In this document: piece after piece, positions 1 through 4,371 of the stretch
Layout: every line of letters starts with the position of its first letter
How positions within the stretch are numbered: the first letter of the stretch is position 1
The notes under the pieces: generated by a model
Databases searched by the model: none
What the model saw: the letters and a program-made list of their open reading frames with translations, nothing else
What the model was told of the DNA's origin: nothing
Translations under genes and position numbers: made by a program
Assembly (NCBI GenBank): GCA_900554165.1
Contig: USGR01000084.1
Coordinates: forward strand, 1 to 5,304
Reading direction: 5' to 3'
Length of the DNA stretch: 5,304 nt
From: an uncultured Oscillospiraceae bacterium
GTDB taxonomy: Bacteria; Bacillota_A; Clostridia; Oscillospirales; Acutalibacteraceae

Positions 1-44
1 CACAGAGTAGATCGTCGGCAGCGTCAGATGTGTCTAGGAGACAG
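1..44 (+). other. Illumina Nextera (Tn5) adapter contamination, not genomic
   Basis: These bases read as a sequencing-library construct. Bases 1-3 (CAC) match the end of the P5 arm. Bases 4-11 (AGAGTAGA) match the Nextera i5 index known as N504/S504. Bases 12-25 (TCGTCGGCAGCGTC) are the read-1 adapter. Bases 26-44 match the 19-base Tn5 mosaic end AGATGTGTATAAGAGACAG with two substitutions (C for A at 34, G for A at 37). The parts are contiguous and in the order of a real library molecule. This is most simply untrimmed read-through at a contig end. The mutL reading frame happens to stay open through it, so an automatic annotation would add about 14 false residues to MutL. Confidence 0.97.
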
Positions 45-203
45 GCTATAAGGGCCGGGGACGTATCAAGTGAGCGCGAGCTTATGGAGCTTGTGAAAAA
101 AGTAGTGGTGGAAAAGAGCATAAAATTCTGTCCGCACGGCCGCCCGACAGCGTTTGTGCTTACTCGAAAAGAACTGGAGAAGCAGTTTAAAAGAATAGTA
201 TAA
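45..203 (+). CDS. mutL: DNA mismatch repair protein MutL, C-terminal fragment
   Basis: Only the last 52 codons are present, ending in TAA at 201-203; the 5' part is cut off by the contig end and adapter. The fragment opens with AIRAGD, which fits the conserved (A)C-x-x-A-[IV]-[RK]-A-x-D segment of the MutL C-terminal domain. It then carries CPHGRPT (residues 29-35 of the fragment), the metal-site motif typical of MutL proteins with an endonuclease domain, as in Bacillus and unlike E. coli. It ends with a basic ELEKQFKRIV tail, like the usual ending of the family. MutL couples MutS mismatch recognition to strand nicking and removal. The downstream neighbour miaA in the same direction is the common mutL-miaA order. 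Dimerisation and ATPase parts cannot be judged here. Confidence 0.93.
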   Translation, partial: AIRAGDVSSERELMELVKKVVVEKSIKFCPHGRPTAFVLTRKELEKQFKRIV

Positions 204-206
204 CTG

Positions 207-233
207 CAGTCTTGCAGAAGCTTCTTAAGACTG
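207..233 (+). repeat. inverted repeat / hairpin just after mutL stop
   Basis: CAGTCTT (207-213) pairs perfectly with AAGACTG (227-233). The 13-base loop itself holds the 10-base palindrome AGAAGCTTCT (216-225). It begins four bases after the mutL stop, so it could stabilise the mutL mRNA end or act in a weak termination. No T-run follows, so it is not called a terminator. Confidence 0.45.
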
Positions 234-262
234 TCTATAGGCTTTTAGGCTGATATTGGAAA

Positions 263-277
263 CTGCATTTAATGCAG
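263..277 (+). repeat. short hairpin CTGCATTTAATGCAG in mutL-miaA spacer
   Basis: CTGCATT and AATGCAG are reverse complements around a single T, so the transcript could form a six-pair stem with a three-base loop. A near copy, CTGCAATAATGCAG, lies in the other long spacer at 1565-1578. No T-run follows. The role is unknown. Nothing else clear is seen in 234-355. Confidence 0.4.
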
Positions 278-355
278 CAAATGCGTCTGTGCCATGTGAG
301 CTTTAAGCCCGGACTGACGTGATGAAAGCTTATGTTTGAATAAATAATTTTAAGT

Positions 356-361
356 AAAGGG
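356..361 (+). promoter_or_regulatory. ribosome binding site for miaA
   Basis: AAAGGG lies eight bases before the GTG at 370. The earlier in-frame GTG at 361 overlaps this site and would have no spacing, so 370 is the better start. Confidence 0.6.
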
Positions 362-369
362 TGCTTGGT

Positions 370-1326
370 GTGCAAAGGAATATACCAGTTATTGCAGTGG
401 TGGGTCCGACGGCCTCTGGTAAAACTGCGCTTGCGGCGCGGCTGGCGCTCTATTTTGGCGGCGAAGTAATATCCGCCGACTCAATACAGATATATGACGG
501 GATGGACATAGCGACGGCCAAGCCCACTTTGGATGAAATGCTGGGTGTGTCGCATTATATGATAGGATTTTTGCCGCCGCAGTGCGAGTATTCGGTAGCG
601 GAATATACAGTGCTTGCAGCAAAAATTATAAGGCATATAAACCGCAGGGGCAAAGTGAGCGTAATTGCCGGCGGAACGGGGCTGTATATAGATTCTTTAC
701 TGAACAATATAAAATTTTCCAATGTCTCGCCTGACATTAAGCTGCGTAATGAACTGCGCAGCGCAGCGCAGGAAAAAGGAAACGGATATCTGCATAACAT
801 TCTAAAGCAATGTGACAGGGACGCTGCGGAAAAAATAAGCGAAAACGACGTGCTGCGAATTGTACGCGCAATAGAGGCGTATAAGCTAAGCGGCAAGACT
901 GCGGCGCAGCGGGAAAGCGAGTCAAAAGCGTCGCCGGCGGAATACAGCACGTTTTATATCGGGCTTGATTTTCATGACCGGCAGCGGCTGTACGACAGAA
1001 TTAATATACGCGTCGATGCTATGGTCGAGGCGGGGCTTATAGACGAGGCGAAATTTTTCTTAGGCTCAAACATCTCAAAGACCGCCATGAATGCGATAGG
1101 CTATAAAGAGCTTATGCCGTTTGTTTCCGGCGAGGCTAATCTCGATGAATGCATTGAAAAAATAAAGATGGATACAAGGCGGTATGCAAAGCGTCAGCTC
1201 ACATGGTTCAGGCGCAACAAATCGGTTAACTGGATAGATGTGCAGGATAAGTCCGCCGAGGAAATTTTCGACGAGGCGAAAAAGCTTATAGAGAGCAGCA
1301 CACTTTTCAAGTTAGCGCAACGATAA
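370..1326 (+). CDS. miaA: tRNA dimethylallyltransferase MiaA
   Basis: MiaA transfers the dimethylallyl group of DMAPP to N6 of A37 in tRNAs reading UNN codons, the first step to i6A/ms2i6A, in the cytosol. The 318-residue protein (from GTG 370) has the usual family length. Visible motifs are the P-loop GPTASGKT (12-19), DSIQIYDGMDIATAKPT (37-53), which fits the DSxQxYxxxDIgTAKP signature with its catalytic aspartate, the AGGTGLYI loop (100-107) and the C-terminal DTRRYAKRQLTWFR block (268-281). All key motifs look intact. An upstream in-frame GTG at 361 would add three residues but overlaps the ribosome binding site. It follows mutL by about 165 bases. hfq, a frequent next gene, is absent. 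The stop is TAA at 1324-1326. Confidence 0.96.
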   Translation: MQRNIPVIAVVGPTASGKTALAARLALYFGGEVISADSIQIYDGMDIATAKPTLDEMLGVSHYMIGFLPPQCEYSVAEYTVLAAKIIRHINRRGKVSVIAGGTGLYIDSLLNNIKFSNVSPDIKLRNELRSAAQEKGNGYLHNILKQCDRDAAEKISENDVLRIVRAIEAYKLSGKTAAQRESESKASPAEYSTFYIGLDFHDRQRLYDRINIRVDAMVEAGLIDEAKFFLGSNISKTAMNAIGYKELMPFVSGEANLDECIEKIKMDTRRYAKRQLTWFRRNKSVNWIDVQDKSAEEIFDEAKKLIESSTLFKLAQR

Positions 1327-1359
1327 TGGTAAAAAGCGGTTTTTTTCTGCGTCAATATA

Positions 1360-1368
1360 TGCTATAAT
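1360..1368 (+). promoter_or_regulatory. extended -10 promoter TGCTATAAT
   Basis: A perfect TATAAT (1363-1368) is preceded by TGC (1360-1362), giving the TGN extended -10 element that can work with a poor -35. At the right distance (about 1340-1345) there is only a T-run, a weak match to TTGACA. Transcription would start near 1375 and read into the HlyD-yggS-sepF operon, leaving a leader of roughly 400 bases. Confidence 0.6.
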
Positions 1369-1408
1369 AAACGAGATAAATTACTATATATGGAGTAAAG
1401 TCCGTTTT

Positions 1409-1441
1409 TGTTAACACAAAATTAAATTATATATGTTAACA
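1409..1441 (+). repeat. two TGTTAACA palindromes, possible operator pair
   Basis: The perfect 8-base palindrome TGTTAACA occurs at 1409-1416 and again at 1434-1441, 25 bases centre to centre, with AT-rich sequence between. The pair lies about 35-65 bases downstream of the predicted transcription start. This is a plausible place for a repressor or roadblock site, but no regulator is identified. It does not fit the full clostridial Rex site, because the right half is missing. Confidence 0.35.
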
Positions 1442-1564
1442 TAGTAGTCTGATAAGAGAGAGCGTACAAATTTTTTGCAGTGAGGTATGTGTGCAGGTGT
1501 GCTTGCTTTGACTGAGCGGCATGGGCGCAAAAGCTTTACTTATATCAGCCGCATTAATACAGTG

Positions 1565-1578
1565 CTGCAATAATGCAG
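1565..1578 (+). repeat. short hairpin CTGCAATAATGCAG
   Basis: CTGCA (1565-1569) pairs with TGCAG (1574-1578) around the loop ATAA. It closely resembles the hairpin at 263-277. The overlapping GCATTA/TAATGC pair (1551-1556 with 1571-1576) is an alternative fold. Confidence 0.35.
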
Positions 1579-1649
1579 AGTCATTTGTATATTATGGACA
1601 TGCTGCTTTATTTGATAAAGCTTTTAAAACATGCAGACTTTATATATCA

Positions 1650-1669
1650 AAATTTAGATTGCTAAATTT
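1650..1669 (+). repeat. perfect 8-bp hairpin in the leader
   Basis: AAATTTAG (1650-1657) is the exact reverse complement of CTAAATTT (1662-1669), with the four-base loop ATTG between. No T-run follows. It is probably an RNA structure in the long leader; the AT-rich stem makes chance possible. Confidence 0.4.
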
Positions 1670-1734
1670 ATGTTGAAAGCGATACAGAGGCATATTGGGC
1701 ATTTTTGCCATTATCGCCGATGTGCAACTTTTTA

Positions 1735-1766
1735 ATATATCGTGTTAATGCAGACGCTCGATATAT
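1735..1766 (+). repeat. hairpin next to the HlyD-like gene start, followed by T-run
   Basis: ATATATCG (1735-1742) pairs with CGATATAT (1759-1766) around a 16-base loop, and five T residues follow at 1768-1772. The layout (stem, then T-run, then ribosome binding site at 1774) could be an attenuator or could limit ribosome access. The stem has only two G-C pairs, so this is tentative. Confidence 0.35.
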
Positions 1767-1778
1767 ATTTTTCAGGAT

Positions 1779-2987
1779 GTGGTATTGTTGAGAAGAAACA
1801 TATTTAAAACCATAGGCGTCGCATTGGTGGCGGTTTTACTGGTTGCATATATATCTGTTCAGGCTGTAAATGCACTAACAGCATATAAGACGGAAATGGC
1901 AGTAATGCACTCTGCCTATGACAGCATAGAGTGCAATGGGTTTATAATAAGGGATGAAAGCGTGCTGTCTGGAAGCGGCAGCGGTATACTGAGATACGTT
2001 TTAAAGGACGGAGAGCGGGTGTCTAAAAACGGCGTGGTAGCCGAAGCCTATTCTACAGAGGAAGCGGTTTATGCAAAAGAGGAATATGACGAACTGACGG
2101 AGCGCATAAACCGAATGGAGGAATCGGAGCGTCAGGCAAAGGGCGGAAGCGTTAATCTTGAGACGATAAACACTCAGGCGCGCAGCAACTTGCTTGATAT
2201 GCTGTCGGCTTTTGACGACGGCGATATGGACAGCGTTTATGATATATCAGAGGAATATCTTGATTTAATAAACCGCCGTCAGATACTTACGGGCGACCTG
2301 GACGGCTATGGCACGCTGATATCCGAGCTTAAATCGCAGCGGGATGCTGCAGCGGCTAAAATGCAGACATCTTCAAGCAGTATACGCTCGGCTAATTCTG
2401 GATATTTTATAAAGAGCGTTGACGGTTATGAGAATTCGATATCGGTAGACGAGCTTGCCAATATTACTCCTGATATGTTAAACTCCGTGACAGCGACTGA
2501 CATGGGCGACGCCATAGGCAAGGTAGTAGGCGACTATGACTGGTATATTGCAACAGAGATTGATAATACGACTGCTATGTCGCTTGCGGTGGGGCAGACT
2601 TATTCTATAGATTTCAACATTGATTCTGCTGAAAAGGTGCCGGCGACAGTAAAGTATATGAACCGTTTTGACAATACTACGGTGGTTGTGTTTTCCTGCA
2701 GCTATATGAACAGTACGCTTGCGCATCTGCGGAGCTGTCAAATTGAGGTAATACTGAAAGAATACAGCGGCCTTGTGGTTAACACCGAAGCGGTACGCAT
2801 TGTAGACGATGTAAAGGGCGTATACGTTGACAATGGGTATATGATAAAGTTTAAGCCTATAGAGGTAATATATACGGGTGACGGATATATGCTTTGCAAG
2901 GTGTCGGAAGATAAAAGCGGGCTTGTGCTTTACGATGAAGTTGTAATTGGAGGAAGGAATCTTTATGACGGAAAAATTGTCGCATGA
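1779..2987 (+). CDS. HlyD-family (membrane fusion/adaptor-like) envelope protein
   Basis: This predicted 402-residue protein has a basic N-terminus (RRNIFK), one membrane segment (about 12-30) and a long outside part. Residues 45-100 resemble the first half of a barrel-sandwich (lipoyl-like) hairpin (ILRYVLKDGERVSKNG). A helical, likely coiled-coil stretch follows (about 95-200), then the returning half (SANSGYFIKSVDGYEN, 204-219), then beta-rich domains. The tail (337-402) resembles adaptor C-terminal regions (EAVRIVDDVKGVYV; YDEVVIGGRNLYDGKIV). HlyD relatives normally link an inner-membrane transporter to an exit path, but no transporter gene is in view and the host looks Gram-positive. The true job is unknown. 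The start is uncertain: GTG 1779 lies only two bases after AGG (1774-1776), while in-frame TTG 1785 has better spacing. The 3' end overlaps yggS, suggesting coupling. Confidence 0.78.
   Translation: MVLLRRNIFKTIGVALVAVLLVAYISVQAVNALTAYKTEMAVMHSAYDSIECNGFIIRDESVLSGSGSGILRYVLKDGERVSKNGVVAEAYSTEEAVYAKEEYDELTERINRMEESERQAKGGSVNLETINTQARSNLLDMLSAFDDGDMDSVYDISEEYLDLINRRQILTGDLDGYGTLISELKSQRDAAAAKMQTSSSSIRSANSGYFIKSVDGYENSISVDELANITPDMLNSVTATDMGDAIGKVVGDYDWYIATEIDNTTAMSLAVGQTYSIDFNIDSAEKVPATVKYMNRFDNTTVVVFSCSYMNSTLAHLRSCQIEVILKEYSGLVVNTEAVRIVDDVKGVYVDNGYMIKFKPIEVIYTGDGYMLCKVSEDKSGLVLYDEVVIGGRNLYDGKIVA
2949..2958 (+). promoter_or_regulatory. ribosome binding site for yggS inside the HlyD-like gene
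   Basis: GGAGGAAGGA lies within the last codons of the upstream gene and ends six bases before ATG 2965. It decides the yggS start: the in-frame TTG at 2947 lies partly within and upstream of it and cannot use it. Confidence 0.85.
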
Positions 2988-3699
2988 GGAAATTGAGGCA
3001 AAAAAAAGGGCTTTTGATGAAAACTATAAAGAAGTGTTGTATAATATAGGCGAAGCGGCGGTTAAATCGGGACGCAAGGTTGAGGATATACGCCTGCTGG
3101 CGGCTACAAAAACCGTAGACGTCTCTGTTATAAATCATGCTGTAGAGAGCGGAATAAAGCTCATAGGCGAAAACAGGGTTCAGGAATATTTGTCAAAAAA
3201 GGACGAGTTGCTGCCGTGTGAGTTCCATTTTATAGGCCGGCTTCAGACAAACAAGGTAAAATATCTAATAGGCAATGCGGCTATGATACAATCGGTCGAC
3301 ACCATAAAACTTGCACAGGAGATAGGCCGGCTTAGTGTGAAAAATAATACAAGCACTGATATACTCCTCGAGGTAAATATTGGCAAAGAGGAGTCGAAAG
3401 CGGGCTTTATGCCGGAAGAGATTATGGAAAAATACCATGAAATCAGCGAAATTGCGGGCATAAGACTAAGAGGAATAATGGCCATACCGCCGGTTTGTGA
3501 AGAGGGCGGAGAGAAAAATCGTGAATATTTTAGAAAAATACACAAACTATTTGTTGACATGCAGGCACAAAAATTAGATAATAGTATTATTGATACGATG
3601 TCTGTCGGCATGTCGGATGATTATGCCGAGGCGATACTTGAAGGTTCAAACATGGTGCGCATAGGCTCTGCGCTGTTTGGAAAAAGAATATATTTTTAG
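2965..3699 (+). CDS. yggS: YggS/YlmE-family PLP homeostasis protein
   Basis: YggS (YlmE, human PLPBP) is a single-domain, alanine-racemase-fold protein that binds pyridoxal phosphate but has no clear enzyme activity. It buffers PLP and affects amino-acid metabolism. The 244-residue protein starts at ATG 2965. Visible marks are AATK with the PLP-binding lysine (K49), GENRVQE (68-74), the family signature FHFIGRLQTNK (87-97), MSVGMSDDYAEAI (212-224) and the phosphate-side VRIGSALFG (231-239). The length is typical and no key residue is missing. Its first 23 bases overlap the HlyD-like gene, and sepF starts 12 bases after its stop with a ribosome binding site over that stop. So the three genes are probably co-transcribed and translationally coupled. 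The ylmE-ylmF pairing is the classical division-cluster arrangement. Confidence 0.95.
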   Translation: MTEKLSHEEIEAKKRAFDENYKEVLYNIGEAAVKSGRKVEDIRLLAATKTVDVSVINHAVESGIKLIGENRVQEYLSKKDELLPCEFHFIGRLQTNKVKYLIGNAAMIQSVDTIKLAQEIGRLSVKNNTSTDILLEVNIGKEESKAGFMPEEIMEKYHEISEIAGIRLRGIMAIPPVCEEGGEKNREYFRKIHKLFVDMQAQKLDNSIIDTMSVGMSDDYAEAILEGSNMVRIGSALFGKRIYF

Positions 3700-3711
3700 G
3701 AGTGTTTTTAG

Positions 3712-4245
3712 ATGGCATTTATGGACAAGATAAAGAACATATTCAATGTTTCTGAAGAGGATTATTACGACGATCTTCCTGAAGACAGCGATTTTGAAGA
3801 TACAAATGAAGATGCAAAGGAGCCAAAATCGGTTTACGACGACTATGATTTTTCCTCTTCTTCTTCCTCCTCATCATCCTCTTCGGCATCGTCATATTCA
3901 TCCTCAAGGCCGCGCAGTGACGACTTTTCGGACAAGCGCAACAAGGTGGTCAATATAAATGCTACGACCAAGCTTCAGGTGGTGCTTGTAAAGCCGGAGC
4001 GCTTTGACGATGCGCCGTCAATTGCCGATCATCTCAACGCTAAGCGTACAGTAGTGCTTAACCTTGAATCTACAAGCAAGGACGTTGCGCGCAGGCTGGT
4101 AGACTTTTTAAGCGGCGTCGCATATGCAAACAACGGCCAGCTTAAAAGGGTTGCAAACAGCACATTTATAATTACTCCGTTTAATGTTGATATAATGGGC
4201 GACCTGCTTATAGACGAGCTGGAAAACAGCGGCCTTTATATTTAA
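3712..4245 (+). CDS. sepF: cell division protein SepF
   Basis: SepF is a membrane anchor of FtsZ and an organiser of the Z-ring in Gram-positive bacteria. The 177-residue protein has the expected parts. A short amphipathic N-terminal helix (MAFMDKIKNIFN, 1-12) is suited to membrane binding. An acidic linker (15-47) and a serine-rich tract (48-65) follow. The folded core (about 79-177) includes VVLVKPERFDDAPSIADHL, the conserved FLSGVAYANNGQLKRV, and TPFNVDI near the end. The gene has TAGGAG (3697-3702) nine bases before ATG, overlapping the yggS stop. The linker is longer than in B. subtilis SepF (about 150 residues) and very low in complexity, while the core looks intact. Isoleucine codons are 6 ATA, 3 ATT, 0 ATC. 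Confidence 0.95.
   Translation: MAFMDKIKNIFNVSEEDYYDDLPEDSDFEDTNEDAKEPKSVYDDYDFSSSSSSSSSSSASSYSSSRPRSDDFSDKRNKVVNINATTKLQVVLVKPERFDDAPSIADHLNAKRTVVLNLESTSKDVARRLVDFLSGVAYANNGQLKRVANSTFIITPFNVDIMGDLLIDELENSGLYI
3853..3906 (+). repeat. TCN-codon polyserine tract within sepF
   Basis: Codons 48-65 of sepF read eleven serines, then A-S-S-Y-S-S-S. Every serine uses TCN, none AGY. This gives a pyrimidine-rich run (TCC/TCT/TCA/TCG) on the coding strand that looks like an expanded trinucleotide tract. It encodes the flexible linker between the membrane helix and the FtsZ-binding core and may vary in length between strains. Confidence 0.8.
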
Positions 4246-4371
4246 ATATATAAGCCTGTCTTAAAAAGTATGTATTAAGAGAATTTATTTTAATATACAT
4301 ATTATAAAAGCTTGTGGGCTTAATTTAAAATTATATTTTTATCAGATATAAGTTTTGGGAGGTAATTATAA
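4246..4371 (+). promoter_or_regulatory. AT-rich spacer with divIVA ribosome binding site
   Basis: No gene is seen here; ylmG and ylmH are not between sepF and divIVA. A weak TCTTAA/TTAAGA inverted repeat (4259-4264 with 4275-4280) and a TATAAA (4303-4308) without a good -35 are the only candidates for a stop or restart of transcription. GGGAGGT (4357-4363) is a strong ribosome binding site nine bases before ATG 4372. divIVA may be read from the upstream operon, from its own weak promoter, or both. Confidence 0.5.

Larger units (their letters stand above)
1327..1778 (+). other. 452-base AT-rich spacer without a convincing gene
   Basis: This stretch between miaA and the HlyD-like gene is visibly richer in A+T than the genes around it. 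In order it holds an A5-GCGG-T7 segment (1331-1346) that could be a very weak terminator, an extended -10 promoter (1360-1368), two TGTTAACA palindromes (1409-1441), and hairpin-capable sequences at 1565-1578, 1650-1669 and 1735-1766. Three short ORFs of 28, 30 and 21 codons run one after another (1487-1735), but none has a good ribosome binding site. I see no hfq remnant, tRNA or known riboswitch. It is best read as a promoter plus a long 5' leader of about 400 bases for the downstream operon. Confidence 0.6.

Noticed and set aside
26..44. Tn5 mosaic end as a sign of a natural transposon
   Set aside because: It is directly joined to the Nextera read-1 adapter, an index and the P5 end, so it is library material and not a mobile element.
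555..950. Antisense ORF of 131 codons opposite miaA
   Set aside because: It lies wholly opposite a well-conserved gene, has no recognisable motif, and is best explained as a shadow of miaA. The same holds for the antisense ORFs at 389-622, 737-925, 2478-2741, 2857-3138, 3243-3611, 4449-4793 and 4853-5245.
1331..1346. Rho-independent terminator after miaA
   Set aside because: A5-GCGG-T7 could form only a five-pair A-T stem, too weak to call; the T-run also overlaps the -35 region of the next promoter.
1409..1430. Rex (redox) operator
   Set aside because: The left half TTGTTAA fits the clostridial Rex motif, but the required right half TTAACAA at the correct spacing is absent.
1327..1778. Decayed hfq or other pseudogene in the spacer
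   Set aside because: No frame shows Hfq-like motifs or a run of recognisable protein, and stops are frequent in all frames.
2947..2964. Upstream TTG start for yggS
   Set aside because: The strong ribosome binding site lies at 2949-2958, after that TTG, and is correctly spaced for ATG 2965.
3746..3958. Same-strand ORF of 70 codons inside sepF
   Set aside because: It is an out-of-frame shadow created by the repetitive serine tract, with no ribosome binding site of its own.
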